Shown here: piece after piece, positions 43,037 to 56,862 of the stretch
Layout: each line of letters begins with the position of its first letter
Position numbering within the stretch: the stretch's first letter is position 1
DNA from: Glycine soja
Lineage: Eukaryota; Streptophyta; Magnoliopsida; Fabales; Fabaceae
Assembly: GCF_004193775.1 (NCBI RefSeq)
Contig: NC_041019.1
Coordinates: 35,030,827 to 35,094,826 of the forward strand
Direction of reading: 5' to 3'
Length of the DNA stretch: 64,000 nt
Translations under genes and position numbers: made by a program
The notes under the pieces: generated by a model
What the model was told of the DNA's origin: nothing
What the model saw: the letters and a program-made list of their open reading frames with translations, nothing else
Databases searched by the model: none

Positions 43037-46000
43037 CTAGGCATTATGATAATATCGTTTGACGATATCGAAGTTTACAGGCGAAGGAAATTCTTCAACA
43101 TCCACGCCTTTAAGCAACAATGCTCCTCCCGAAAAAGCCTTCTTCCCAACAAAAGGTCCTTCATAATTCGGAGCCCACTTCCCCCTGTGGTCCTTTTGAG
43201 CTTGTGATACTTTCTTCAAGACAAGATCTCCCTTGCTGAACTTGCGCGGGCGCACCTTCTTGTCAAAAGTGTTCTTCACTCGGCTTTGATATAGTCATCC
43301 ATGGCTCATGACAGCTAACCTCTTACCTTCTATAAGATTCAACTGATCAAAGCGAGTTTGGGCCCATTCTGATTCCTCCAACCCTGGTTCGGCTAGAATT
43401 CTCAAAGAAGGAACCTCTACTTCAAACGGGAGCACAACCTCCATCCTGTACACCAAAGAGAAAGGGGTTGCCCCAGTCGATGTGCGCACCGAAGTTCGAT
43501 AACCATGCAGTGCAAAGGGGAGCATCTCGTGTCAATCCTTGTATGACACGGTCATCTTCTGAACTATTTTCTTGATATTCTTATTAGTAGCCTCAACTGG
43601 CCCATTCATCTTGGGCCTATAAGTCATAGAATTGTGGTGTTGGATCTTGAAATCCTCACACATTTCCTTCATCATTCTATTGTTCAGATTGGTGGCATTA
43701 TCGGTGATAATCTTCCTGGGCAACCCATACTGGCAAATTATCACTTTTTTGATGAATCTAACCACCACACTCCTAGTCACACTAGTGTACGAAGCCACTT
43801 CAACCCATTTGGTGAAGTAGTTGATGGTGACTAACATGAAGTGATGTCCATTAGAAGCTTTGGGCTCAATAGCTCCGATCATGTCTATACCCCACATAGA
43901 GAACGACCAAGGTGCTGCCAAGACGTTCAAAGGTATGGGTGGAGCATTGACATTATCGGCGAAGGCCTGGCACTTGTAGCATTTCCTCACATGGATGCAA
44001 TAATCGTTCTCCATAGTGAGCTAGTAATACCCTACCCTCAGAATCTTCTGGGCCATGGCATGCCCGTTGGCATGTGTTCCAAAGGATCCCTCATGCACTT
44101 CTACCAGCATTTTCTCAGCCTCCCTGGCATCCACACACCGAAGCAACACGATATCATGGTTCCTCTTGTACAGGATATTCCCACTTAGGAAAAATCCGGC
44201 CGCCAACCTTCGTAATGTTCTCTTGTCATTGTCGGAGGCCTCCCGTGGGTATTCCTTGTCTTCGAAGTACCAAGGTTTACCATCCAGCTCCTTTTCTATC
44301 AAGTAGCAGTATGTAGGCTTGCCGTGACATCTAAATTTGATGTACGATAAATCCCTGTGTGGGGTCAATTGGAACATGGACGCTAGAGTGGCAAGGGCAT
44401 CAACCATCTGATTCTCCTCTCTAGGAATGTGATGAAAGGATATGTCATCAAAGAATTCTATCAACTTCCTGATGTAGGCCTGGTAGGGTACCAACTTATG
44501 ATCCCTGGTCTCCCATTCCCTTCTCAACTGGTGGATTACCAATGCTGATTCCCCATATACCTTGAGCAACTTGACCTTGAAGTCAATTGCCGCTTAGATC
44601 CCAAGGGCGCATGCCTCATACTCAGCCATGTTGTTTGTGCAGTCAAAACCCAACCTAGCCGTGAAAGGTATATATTGCTCGTCGGGGGAAACCAAAACTG
44701 CACCAACTCCGTGGCCTAATGAATTAGATGCACCATCAAACCACATGATCGATTTGTCTTTATCTTCATCCTCTACTTCTTCTCCGAACAAGGTCATGAT
44801 GTCCTCATCCGAGAATTCTGGATGCATGGGCTGATAGTCATTGATGGGCTGTTGAGCCAAGTAATCTACCATGACACTCCCTTTTATCGCCTTTTGAGTT
44901 ACATAAACGATATCAAACTCTGACAGCAGAACCTGCCACTGAGCGATCCTTCCAGTGAGAGCGAGCTTTTCAAAGATGTATTTGACTAGATCCATTTTGG
45001 ATACCAACCAAGTGGTGTAGTTTAGCATGTACTATCTCAAATGGTGAGCTGCCCACACCAGGGCATAGCAGGTCCTTTTGAGCAAAGAGTAGTTCATTTC
45101 ACACGCTATGAACTTCTTGCTCAAGTAGTAGACAACACGTTCCCTTTTTCTGGACTCATCATGTTGTCCCAATGCACACCCCATTAACTCATCCAATACA
45201 TTCATATACATGATAAGGGGTCTTCCAGGCACCGATGGCACAAACATAGGAGGATTCATGAGGCACCACTTAATCCTTTCGAACGCCACTTGACAGTTGT
45301 CATCCCATTGGATGAACTGATTCTTACATAATAGCTTGAAGAGAGGTTCACATGTAGCGGCCAGCTGTGATATGAACCTCGCTATGTAGCTCGGATGCCC
45401 CAGGAAACCTCGGACCTACTCCTTGGTGCATGGCTCGGGCATTTCGAGGATAGCCTTTACCTTGTCGGGGTCTACCACTATTCCTTTTTAGCTCATGATG
45501 AAATCGAGCAACTTTCTGGATTTAACTCCAAAAGTGCATTTTGTGGGATTCATCCTTAATCGGTATTTGTGCAGCCGCTTGATTGCTTGAACAACTTTTG
45601 TAGGTTGACAAGGTGTTCCTCCTTGGTCTTTGACTTAGCGATCATGTCATCCACGTAGACTTCGATCTTTTTGTGCATTATGTCGTGGAATAACGCCACC
45701 ATAGCCCACTGGTAAGTTGCCCTAGCGTTCTTGAGCCCAAAGGACATCACCTTGTAGCAGAAAGTTTCCCATAGGATGACAAAGGTTATCTTCTCCATAT
45801 CCTCCGGGGCCGTCTTTATTTGATTATAGCCCGAGAACCCATCCATGAAAGAGAATAGGGCAAAATTAATCGTGTTATCTACAAGGATGTCGATGTGCGG
45901 CAAAGAAAGTTATCCTTTGGACCGGCTCGGTTTAGATCCCGATAGTTCATATATATTCGCACCTTTCCATCCTTTTTAGGGACTGACACGATGTTGGTAA

Positions 46001-47560
46001 CCCATTCCGAGTAATGAGAAACAGCTAAGAAGCCGGCGTTGAATTGCTTTTTCACTTCTTCTTTGATCTTCAGGGACATCTAGGGCTTCATCCTCCTCAG
46101 CTTTTGCTTTACCAGGTGATCGAGGACGTACCCGAATCAAATAAACATTAAAAATGCAGTATCTAGGAAGTGATCCTAGATCGTCTCTCAACAAGCAATG
46201 GTCAACCAAACGTTCATAACAGATAATAATAAAATAGTAACGAATTGGAGGGGGGGTTGTTTGTTTTTGTAAATTAAACAACAAGAAAATTTGAATTAGA
46301 AAATAACAGAATTAAAACATGTTGTTTTCCCTTGATTCACAAGCAAGTTTCTTATCCTAGGGTATGAGAATTTATCCTTAATCAGTTCAACCACTTAATC
46401 CAACCCTAAATTAAATTACTAAGTGAAAATTAACATAAGGCTATCATTATGTGATTAAGCAACACATACACCAATTAATCATGAACGAAACTGATCATTA
46501 AGCATGATTGTAAATTAAGCGCAGAGACAATTAATCAAGCACTAAGCATGCATGGATTAATAGCAACAAATACAAAGTAATTGGTGAAGAGGAAAAACTG
46601 ATTAGAATTCAATAGTAATAACAAAACCTCAAAGAGAGTTGTGCTTGATCCTCAAGAGAAAACAACGCTGGAGACTTAGCCTTCTATTAATCAGTAGAAA
46701 ACGAAATTGTAGATTGAAGTAGAAACGAAATTGTAGAAAACAAATTTTATTCTACGTGAACAGTGCGCATGAATAGTAAAAATTGGAATTCTAAAACCCT
46801 AGAATTATTCTCTTCTCTTTGAAAAAACTCGCAAAACTAAAACCCTGGTGCTGTTATATAGGTTCTCAGCCCCAAAGCTTACAAATCTGTTTTAAGTCCA
46901 TCCTCATAAATGAAATAAAATAAAATCTGGACAAGATAAGATAAGATTGGATGAAATAAAATCTGGACGAAATAAAATCTAGATGGAATAAAATCTGGAT
47001 AAGATAAGATTTGATAAAATAAAATTGTCTGCTCTCTTCAAGTCCAAGCCCAATTTTGGATTCAAGCCTAATTGCTTATAATTCTCCTGAAATTTAATTA
47101 AAAACACAAAATTAGTCAAGTAAGCCCAAATGATAAAACTGCATAATTAATTTGACAATTGAGGCTAATCAGTAATTAAAATGGTGACAAAAAAGGTTAA
47201 GAAATAGGAGAAAATAATGACACATCATCGAGGAACACTCAGGATTGAGAGGTAGCCTGTGTTGTACAATGTCAGAACTTAAACCAGACATATCTTGGTA
47301 GGACCAAGCAAAGATGTCTTGATAGTCTCGCAACAGAGCTACCAATTCATCTTGGACGCTTGCGTACATACCAGTGCCAACCTTGACTTCCTTTCTTTCT
47401 TCGCCAACACCCAAGTTCACAACTTCTGTTTCTTCTTGGTGGGGCTTAATTTCCCTCTCTTCCTGCTCAACCATTCTTTCCAACTCTGGAGGGAACCCCC
47501 AATCCTCATCTTCCCCTTCCCCAGTTTGATTTATTAGTTGCTCAAAATCAACATCCGGGT
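43037..47560 (-). pseudogene. pol of element D, broken and interrupted
   Basis: It is homologous along its length to pol of B. It opens near 47560 with the ERMVEQEE segment, is split at 47227/46117 by a solo LTR within the stretch before RT, and continues to the end near 43037. Still recognisable are YVDD in RT (about 45650), the archaeal-like RNase H WFDGAS (about 44735) and NNMAEYEAC (about 44630), and integrase (KCYKCQ at about 43980, ITDNATN near 43700). There are stops and frame breaks near 45590, 45480, 45410, 45030, 44595, 44020 and 43530. It cannot encode an active enzyme. Confidence 0.9.
46117..47227 (-). repeat. Solo LTR of a second family, copy 1
   Basis: This 1111-bp block begins tgatcgagg and ends gacacatca, and is nearly the same as 54119-55251. 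It interrupts pol of D exactly where pol of B is continuous. The flanks CCAGG (46112-46116) and CGAGG (47229-47233) look like a decayed target duplication. On the minus strand it reads TGATGTGTC...CGATCA, with a TATA-like CTATATAACAG (about 46855), so I orient it minus. The family is not assigned. Confidence 0.8.
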
Positions 47561-50500
47561 CCTCGACATCACTACCTTCGTAGGACTCATTGTTGGATTT
47601 GTATCAAATCATTTAATCGCAATAAAAATAAATATGCAGAAGAGTGAAAACAGACGAAAGTGCAAGATTGAACTCATTAAAATGAAGAAAGGTTGTGTAT
47701 TTATAATTTTGTGGGAATGAAAGACATGCCCAAACAGGAAGCAAACCCTAAAGCTTAGGCCCAGCGATAGGGTTGGAACTAACGAATTACATCGACCTTG
47801 CCACGGAAATCCCGGGTTGTTTGATGACTTGCCAATTCCTTAATTTGAACTCTGGAGGACACGACTACACCCAAGTTGATTGGTCTTGAGGGGTTTCTTT
47901 GCTTATCACGACAACCCATCCCTCGAACATCCACCCCGCACTAACGAAGCTTTCAACAATGTGACAAAAGGGAATTCTTCCCTTTTGTAGCCCTTGCGGC
48001 TGACCCACAGTTCTCTCCCTCCTTTCTAGGGCGATCCTCCTCATGTCAGTGCACGTAGGCTTGTATCCCAATCCGAACCTTCCATGATTCTCTGTGAACT
48101 CTACTAGACTCGCCACGTCATTCCCATTCTGGGTTCATATCCATGTCCCAACATCACCCGAGCTACCATCAACGCAGCACTAGATGAGTGTGGCTGTATC
48201 GGGGGAGACTCCACGTAAGCATTGCTCACAACTTCCAATGCCTAAAAGGACATTTCCAAGGACTCCTTCGTGGCCTCCACATAAGGCATAGAAGAAAGAC
48301 AACTCACAAGAATGTCTTCTTCTCTCGAGACTATAATCAATTGCCCCTCCACCATAAATTTCAACTTTTGGTGTAGTGTTGAAGGGACCACCCCAACCGA
48401 ATGAATCCAAGGCTGGCCTAATAAGAAGCTATAGGCAGGATTTATGTCCATTACTTGGAAGGTAATTTGGCACACGAGGGGTCCAATTTGGATTGGGAGA
48501 TCGATCTCACCCCTTACATCCCGACGACTGCTGTCGAAAGCCCACACTACCACAGAGCTCGGCCTTAGGTGCGATATGTTGAAAGGCAGTTTGTCCAAAG
48601 TAGCCTTGGGCATGACGTTAAGGGAAGAGCCATTTTCAATAAGCACTTTGGCCACGATGTTGTCCAAACACTTGACAGATATGTGTAAGGCTTTATTTGT
48701 CCCCGACCCTCAACGAGTATCTCTTCATCGGTGAAAGTGCGGTAATTATTGGTGGATATGTTATTGATTATACCCCCGAAACCCTCCACGGATATCTCTT
48801 GTGCTACGTGGGCTTTGTTCAAGATCTTGACCAATAACGCTCGATGAGGCTCGGAGTTCATAAGCAACCCCAACAAAGAAATTATAACTAGTGTCTTATT
48901 TAATTGTTCGATCACCTTAAACTCACTCTGTTGGATGATCCTCAAGAACTCGATTGCCTCCTCGGCGGATATTCCCTTCTTGTTGAAGTCACTCCCTCCC
49001 TCAGCAATCCTTTCAACGGGGATCCCATCATTTAAGCCTGCCTTATCGCTCTCGCCCACATCCACCTTTGCCTTCCCTTTTGGGTCTTTGGACCGCACTG
49101 GTAGTTCGGATGCTGTGAAGATCCGCCCACTTTGAGTCATGCCACTCGTACTAGATATATTTGTGACTTTGGCGGAGGACAGATCATCTTTAACATGTAC
49201 GAAAGACGCATCTTTCCTTCCGTTTGGCGCTTGTGTGGTGTACTTCCATGGTATCACCTTATCACTCTTGTAAGGGAAAGGCGCAAGCTTTTTAACTATA
49301 GCGGGCTAGAAACCCTGGGGCTTTTGAGTGGCAATATCCCTAGTGAAGTGGATCACCAAGGGCTTGGGCTTGCTCGAGCTTTCATCATTCGACTGTATGC
49401 ACACATCACTCTCCCCTTTTCTCGCACAACAGACTTCGATTTGGCCCTTATCCATCATCCCTTGCAACAATTCTTCCACCATTGGGCACGTCTCCACATC
49501 ATGCTCTGCCCCCAGATGCATTAAACAGGATTCCCCATTGTCCCCGTCAAGGCGAATCATCCCAACTTCTCACAGTGCCTCCAAAATGAACCTATATGAC
49601 TGGTAAGTTGATTTGTCCTTACATTCGGGCTGTCCTCTTGGAATGTCAGCCACCCCGCATCAATCAAGCAAACTTGTGCTTAAAGGCCACGCACTGCTCT
49701 ATGGAATGCCCCAGAGCACCTTCGTGATAGGCGTAAGTTGCGTCAGGATTGTACCAATGGGGAAAGGGAGATTAATAGACCTTCCCGGGGCTGACCACTA
49801 CCATTTGGTTGCTGATCAAGGACGGTAGTAGGTCAACATAAGGCATGGGTATTGGGGTGAATTCTGAGGGCTTCCTTTCTAGGAAATTCTTCCTTGGGTT
49901 TGTATTTGTGTTGGGATCAGTGTTTCTGGCGGGTCGAGACTGCATGGGAAACTAATTTTGTGGGGGAGGTCTTTATGGTTGATTAGGAAATCTTTGTTGG
50001 GCAGACAATAGATTGGGAAGGGTTTTGATGTTGGTTGAATAACTTGGTTGATGCGGGGAATACTGGTAGGCGGGGTTGTGAGGGGTTTGTTTCGGCCATG
50101 TGGGGGCTGAAGTCACAACATGGGTATCCTCCTCCTTCTTTTTGGCTCCACCAGCTCCGGCCCTCATATTGCTTGTGCTTGCTGAAGCGGTATAGTCAAA
50201 CTTTCCCCTTCTCAGGCCCACCTCAATTCTTTCACACGCGAACACCAAATCTGCAAAGCTTGAGGGCATATAACCTACCATCTTCTCGTAGTAGAACACG
50301 GACAATGTGTCTACTATCATGGTGATCATCTCCCTTTCCATCATGGGAGGTGCTACCTGGGCCTCCAAATCCCTCCAACACGGGCATATAACCTACTCTT
50401 TGAAAGACTCGTGCTTCTTTTTGCACATATTTTGAAACTGAGTTCTATTGGGAGCCATGTCAGTGTTGTATTGATACTGCCTGATGAAGGCAGCAATCAA

Positions 50501-51412
50501 GTCCTTCCAAGAATGGATCTGGGAAGATTCCAAGTTAGTATACCAGGTAACTGTCGCCCCGGTCAAGCTCTCTTGGAAGAAGTGCATCAAGAGTTTCTCA
50601 TCTCTTGAGTATGCCCCCATCTTTCGGCAATACATTTTTAACTGGTTCTTGGGGCAAGTAGTCCCCTTGTACTTATCGAAATCCGACACCTTGAACTTCA
50701 GAGGGATGATGACGTCAGGCACTAAGTAAAGCTCCGCCATGTCGGAAAACGGATAGTCACCGATCCCTTCGATGGCCCTCAACCTCTCCTCTCTGAGATC
50801 CAACTTCTCCCTTTCTTCCATGGTCGGAGGTAGTCTCCCCATCAAGAAGTGTAGAGGTTGCAGCAGGCGGTGTTGATGGGCTCCCGTGGCATTGGGCTGA
50901 GGCATACCACTAAACGCTGGTCCCTAAGTGGCATATGCTGGGTATGGTTTGAATTCACCCAGAGCATGATCCCAGGGCTCTTCACGGGCTTCCCCCACAG
51001 GCTGAGCAAAGGGTGCATGCCCCAACTGGGGTTACTGGCCTTCAAGGGGAACGGGAACAGAGTGGTTGGCGTTCTTGTTGGGCACGTGCACTGCATAGGG
51101 TGGTGTATAGTTGGGAGGTAAGCTGTACGGGAGGAAAGAACCCCTATTGTGCACCATATCGGGACCGCCCGTGCTGCCTAATGCCTCTCCTCCCTGACCT
51201 ACCATGTCCAGGACTGGTTGGCTTGTTTGGTTTATGGCAGATGGGTGAGTCGGATCTGCCTCAGCGGCGATGCTGGTGGCGGCAACTGTGGTCGTATAGC
51301 TCACCATCATCCATCTCATACTTAACATGGCCTCCATCATGGAGGTCATTTGATCCTTTATGGTCTCCATGTCAACCTTCATTTTCTCTTGCACTTCTTC
51401 TATCTCGCTCAT
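47561..51412 (-). pseudogene. gag-protease of element D, broken
   Basis: It starts at ATG 51412 (MSEIEEVQEKMK) and is followed down to about 47760; 47561-47760 matches the intron of element B with a decayed acceptor. The gag domain (about 50760-50220), a first knuckle whose leading cysteine has become tyrosine (about 49730), a second CHHC knuckle (SCLMHLGAEHDVETC, about 49530), the protease core LIENGSS (about 48640) and the G-patch end GRFGLGYKP (about 48080) can be read. D of the protease DNG motif is E here. Many frameshifts and stops separate the pieces. Confidence 0.88.
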
Positions 51413-51687
51413 GATTTTAGTTTTGGCACGGGTTTGATAGGGGTGCCATAAAGCGAGTTTGTTCTTTTTGGTTATGGTGTTTACTTTTTGCCTACGACTG
51501 CTAAAAGAACAAAATGCAATGAGTAATGCAAAAATGAATTAAACACGAATGCATGACAATGATAAGTTGTCGAAGTATTGAACTCACGCAGAAATTTGAG
51601 CAAAGACATAGGGTTGAATCAAATCTCATTTTCATTAAGAGACAATATCATTTATCTTGTCAAAGTCAAAGTGTAAATACAAACGCC

Positions 51688-53572
51688 TCAGTGGTTCCTA
51701 ATTATGTGGGACATCAACTCGATCATATGCTGACAATAATCGAAAAGCCCATGAACTTCCTCAGGAGCTGAGTATACGTTCACCATTGCCTTGGCTCTAG
51801 CTAACAGTCTTGGAAGCTCTTGACTCCCATTCAGAGTGAAAGCGAACCTATCCATCCATTTCATGGCTTCTCCGTGCAATGATTCTATCACTCTCTCTCT
51901 TGTTTCCCTTTTCTCTTGTAGAGCTGATACTTTTGCATGCTCATCCTCTAGCCTTTGCTCATGGCTAGCAGCTAGGTTTAGCTTCTCTTTATACTAATCA
52001 ATGATTGTCCACATATTCTCTTCTGTCCTACTTAGTTGTTCAGTTAAGCCCCTCTTCGACCTTTGACAAGCCTTCAATTTGTCCTTTAATATCATACTTT
52101 CCAACCTCGACTGGTCCCTTTCGGCCCTTCGAAGCTTGAGTTCACTATTGCTGCCCCATAAAGCCCTTCGAAACTTGTTTCAGCCCCATTCTTCTTTTCG
52201 GGCCCTCTTCGTTTCTTGCTCTAACGCTCTGGCCGTGGCCATGTTGACATCCCTCAGCTCGTCACACTTTTTCCTGACCCTGGTTGCTGTCATCTTGAAC
52301 TTTTCCTTGACCACTCGCGTTCTTTCAAGTTCTGCCTTCAAGGCTTGCACGTCTTCGCTCTCCTCCGGGACTTCGGTTTCTTCACCACTTGAAATCTTTA
52401 GCTTTGGGAGCCAAGTTATCCCTTGCATCCGAGCCTTCAACCATTTATGATAGCTACCAATAACGCCATTGCTGCTTCCTCTAAGCTCCTTATCTTTTCT
52501 TTCCATCGCATTCCATGCTTTTCGAACTCTTTGAAGCATTTTTTGCATTGCCTTCACTAAAACCTCATGCGATGAAAGACGCAATACCCTCTTTCGATGA
52601 CGCCCCTCTCATAGGGTAGCCTAGTTGTCTTATGGCCAGTATGGGATTATAGTTAATACAACCCCTTGTTCCCATCAAGGGGACGTTTAGGAACCCTTCA
52701 CATGAGCACAAAACTCCGGCCCCTCCTTCCTTCCATTGGGGGAACCAATTAACGGATGCCCCTACCATACCTACCAAGAGTTCTTCCCAATTTGGCTTCC
52801 CTTTCTCGGCACACATGCGATGACCTTGTAGGGGACAAACAGGTCTACTTTCATGTCGAAAAATGTGGGAGAGCAGCCATACATAAAGAACGGGTGTGCA
52901 ATAGACAATTCTCGCGCTGCTCTTCTCGCATCTCTGGTCGAACATGTCATAGGCATTGGCCAAAACAGCAACGGTCGAGCTTTCCTTGCTGTGGTGATAA
53001 GCAAGAAAAGAATCGATTGCCACTAGATCCACTAGCCCGTCTACATTTGGAAAGAGGACGATCCCAAACACCAACAACGCTAAAACATCAATGAATGAAG
53101 TTCACTCTCCTTGATCCGCCAAAGCTTTTGCTTTCTCTTCCAAGCATTTCCTTGGTATCCCGACCACCCCATTTCTATTTTGTTTCACTCGGTCTAACTC
53201 TTATGCTGAGATCTTGACCACTTTTGCCACTTTTTCCATGGAAGGGTATAATCCAGAAAACAGATACGGCTTCCTCCCTCCTAGCGAGCATCCCAAGATT
53301 GCTTCAAACTATTCTATGGTTGGCACCAACTGAAAGTCCCTAAACGTGAAGCATCTTAGCGACTGGTCATAATACTGAGTGAGGGACGTGATGGCTTCAA
53401 CAGACACTTCTATCATGGCCAAATCCCAAATCTTCCCATATGCCTTACGGAAGGCTTGGCGTTGAACTTGGTCCATCCGCTGTCCTAACTCTCGCAAGCC
53501 GGCTACTTCTAGGCTCTTGATTTTGACATGATAGAACCTTTTTTTAAAAGAGGGCGCTTGGTTCGACCCCAT
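51688..53572 (-). pseudogene. ORF1 of element D, broken
   Basis: The ATG is at 53572 (MGSNQAPSFKKRFYHVKIKS), 5 nt after a splice acceptor (AG 53579-53578). It shows stops at about 53310, 53203-53201 (TAA) and 53105, a frame change near 52580, and further stops to its end at 51688. It is the same subtype as element E (EVA...ELGQ) and shares the TAA stop with E at the homologous codon. The C-terminal coiled coil and the GSQELPRLLARAKAM block remain readable. 51413-51687 is spacer with a gag acceptor (AG 51502-51501). Confidence 0.88.
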
Positions 53573-55507
53573 GTGTGCTAGAATGAAAACTCTGCTGATC
53601 AATACTTCAACACCCTATCATAAAGGAGATATGGTGAATGCATGAGGGAACGTTTATGCTATGGATGACAAAATGCGTCTACCTAAGGACACAAGAGTTT
53701 GGAATGCCATCCCTTCTTACCCATAATGCATTGGTATCATGGTTCTTTTGCAGTCATTACCATGATGCCCCATGCATGACAATTAAGAAGGCGACGCGGA
53801 CCTTCCAGCTTCCCGTGACAAAGATGACGAGACAAATGTAATGCATGAGTGATGACATGGCATGAGTATGCATGCGTGAGAGCACGTGGTTGGTTGCACA
53901 AAGAGAAACATGACAACATAATAAATTAATACCAAATTGACATAACAACATGGCAAACACAGGAATGACGAACACAATCATGACATCATAAAGATATGCA
54001 TGGCTATATCAAGGAAACAAAACATAGTGTGTTTGTGCCCCTATTTTTAGAACCTAATGGGAGGGACTAAAGGTTTGCTATTTAGTGTGGTTCCCAAAGG
54101 CGGTTGCACATAACTTTCTGATCGAGGCCGTACCCGAATCAAATAAACATTAAAAATGCAGTATCTAGGAAGTGATCATAGGTCGTCTCCCAATGAGCAA
54201 TGATCAACCAAACATTCATAACAGATAGTAATAAAACAATAACGAATTGGAGGGGTTGTTTGTTTTTGTAAATTAAACAGTAAGCAAATTTGAATTAGAA
54301 AATAACAAAATTAAAACATGTTGTTTTCCCTTGATTCACAAGCAAGTCTCTTATCCTAGGTTACGAGAATTTATCCTTAATCAGTTCAACCACTTAATCC
54401 AAACTTAAATTAAATTACTAAGCAAAAATTAACATAAGGTTGTCATTATGTGATTAAGCAACACATACACCAATTAATCATGAACGAAACTAATCATTAA
54501 GCATGAACATAAATTAAGCGCAAAGACAATTAATCAAGCACTAAGCATGCATAGATTAATAGCAACAAATACAGAGTAATTGGTGAAGAGGAAAAACTGA
54601 TCAGAATTCAATAGTAATAACAAAACCTCAAAGAGAGCTGTGCTTGATCATCAAGAGAAAACAACGTTGGAGACTTAGCCTTCCATTAATCAGTAGAAAA
54701 TGAAATTGTAGATTGAAGCATAAAACGAAATTGCATATTGAAGCAGAAAATGAATTTTATTGCTATGTGAATAGTATGCATGATCAGTAAAAACTGGAAT
54801 TGCAAAACCTCAAATTATTCTCTCCAAACGAAAAAAACTCCCTAAAACTAAAACATTGGTGCTGTTATATAGGTTCTCAGCCCCCAAAGCTTACAAAATC
54901 TGTTTTAAGTCCAAGACCATAAATAAAATAAAATCTGGACAAGATAAGATAAGATTTGATGAAATGAAATCTAGATAAGATAAGATAATATTGGATGAAA
55001 TAATATCTAGATGAGATAAAACCTAGATAAGATAAGATTTGATAAAATAAAATTGTCTGCTCCAAGTTCAAGCCCAATTCCGGATTCAAGCCCAATTGCT
55101 TATAATTCTCCTGAAATTAAATTAAAAACACAAAATTAGTCCAGCAGGCCCAAATGATAAAACTGTATAATTAATTTGACAATTAAGGCTAATCAGTAAT
55201 TAAAATGGTGACAAAAAGGGTTAAGAAATAGGAGAAAATAATGACACATCACTTTCAAAGGTTTCTAAATTTATCATCCTCTTTGATATCAAACATTGTG
55301 GTAGTAGGGACTACCAGCAACAACGTATCATCAAAGAGAAAAACTCTAGATGAGGCTTTATTGTCATCAAGCGAGTCGGAGACCCAGCATGACCACAGAT
55401 CAACCTCCACTTCCTATGTTTCCATGGACCTGGGTATAGGACCCAATAACTCCTCGTGTGTGCAAAGGTGTAAGTGCCAAGTGTGCATAAAATAAACAAA
55501 TACTTAC
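53573..55507 (-). other. 5'UTR of element D with inserted solo LTR
   Basis: It is homologous to the 5'UTRs of B and E, interrupted by 54119-55251, and cut at 55507 by LTR E before its PBS and LTR are reached. The covarying leader hairpin is at about 55292-55326, here with a fully Watson-Crick TGGTAGT-CCCT-ACTACCA stem. Confidence 0.7.
54119..55251 (-). repeat. Solo LTR of a second family, copy 2
   Basis: This 1133-bp block, tgatcgagg...gacacatca, is flanked by perfect CTTTC duplications (54114-54118 and 55252-55256). It splits the 5'UTR of D. The TG...CA ends and 5-bp duplication fit an LTR. No internal region is present. Confidence 0.85.
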
Positions 55508-56862
55508 TGTCATACCCTAATTTCGTCTGGGGACGATTGTTTGTCAATATTTGGATTCTTGCCAACCGAATTGAGCTACTTAACACTAATTGCCACGCAA
55601 TTTGTAGGGTTTTGTGACGTTTCAGAAGGAATGTGCAAAATATTAAAAAGAGGGGCAAAAGGGTCAATTTTGGGGCATTTTTCAGCCCCTAGGCCCACTA
55701 GAAAGCTTAGGGATGAAGTAACCAGCTTGCCTGGGCGAGCTAGGTTTCTTCTGGAGGAAGCAAGCAGCTCGCCTGGGCGAGCTGCTGTGCAACCTCCACC
55801 CCTCATTTCCTATAAATAGGCGTGAGGGGGGCTAAAGGAAGGGTCCAACACTTGAAATCAACAAGATTTGAGTGAAATTAGTGAGAAGAAGGAGAAAGAA
55901 GAAGAAAAATCAAGGTCGAGGCGCTTCCGTAACGTTTCTGTGATCGATTCCGTGATCGTTCTTCATTGTTCTTCGTCCTTTCTTCATTGTTCTTTGTTCT
56001 TCGACCAATTAGTTTTTATTTTTGAAGCTTTGAATTCATTCTATGCACCCTTAGGGGTCCATCCTTGCTTCGCATGTCTTCATCTTCATTCTTCTACCAT
56101 CGGTGATCTTTTTCTTCATTTAAAGCGAGTTTCGACCGATTAATTGTGCCATAAACTCACTTAATCACTGTTAAAATGAATTTCAACCGATCGTTTGTGT
56201 TGTAATCTCGTTTAGTCACTGTTAAAATAAATTCTGACTGATCGTTTGTGTTGTAAACTTTTTCCATCAGTGTAAAACAAAGTTTCAACCGGTCATTTAC
56301 TTTGTAAGTGCTCTTTTAATGAGTTTAAAAATAACCAAGTGAAACCAAAGGTAAAATCAACTCATAATCAAGCTTTCATCCATAAAAATCACTTGAATCC
56401 GTTCGAGGTCCAATGCCTTAACGGTCTTTTTACTTTTAAACATTTAAAATGAACCTTTTAAAAGTCTAAAATAAACTCTACGCATAATCTTCTTTCTTTA
56501 AAGAACTACGTAGGTCTGAGTTCCTCATCACGATTGAGGATACGTAGGAGCGAGAGCCCTGCTCTTGATGACCCCAAAAAGATAAAAACATAAAAAAGGG
56601 AAAATAAACAAATATGGAAGTCATGATTTTGCACATTTGATAAAAGGCCGCCGTCCCTTGAGGTGGACGCATGGGGTGCTAATACCTTCCCTGCACGTAA
56701 ACAACTCTCGAACCTTTTATCCTTTAAATTTGTAGACCGCTTTTTGGTTTTTCTAATGTTTTCCTCAAATAAACTTTGGTGATGACTCCGCGCGTTTTCC
56801 TTCCTTGGAAGACGCACCCGTGAGCCTCGCGTCGCCCTCCCTCTAAAGGGTAGGTTGCGACA
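55508..56862 (+). repeat. 5' LTR of element E
   Basis: It begins tgtcataccctaatttcg and ends ggttgcgaca, 1355 bp. The promoter palindrome is extended to 10-bp arms, GCAGCTCGCC/GGCGAGCTGC (55764-55785), with TATAAATA at 55811-55818. A second, one-mismatch palindrome lies at about 55727-55742. The CTACGTAG hairpin is at 56507-56547. The leader GTAAGT donor is lost (ATTAGT near 56007). Confidence 0.9.

Larger units (their letters stand above)
36620..55507 (-). mobile_element. Element D: old, multiply interrupted Tat/Ogre element
   Basis: On the minus strand it shows 5'UTR, ORF1, gag-pro, pol, spacer and 3'UTR, all decayed. Neither of its own LTRs is complete in the window. It is cut by solo LTRs at 54119-55251, 46117-47227 and 39807-41943 and by an LTR fragment at 38203-39388. 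It has no counterpart of ORF3. Its left end is overwritten by element C and its right end by element E. It belongs to the ORF1 subtype seen in E, not that of A and B. Confidence 0.85.
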
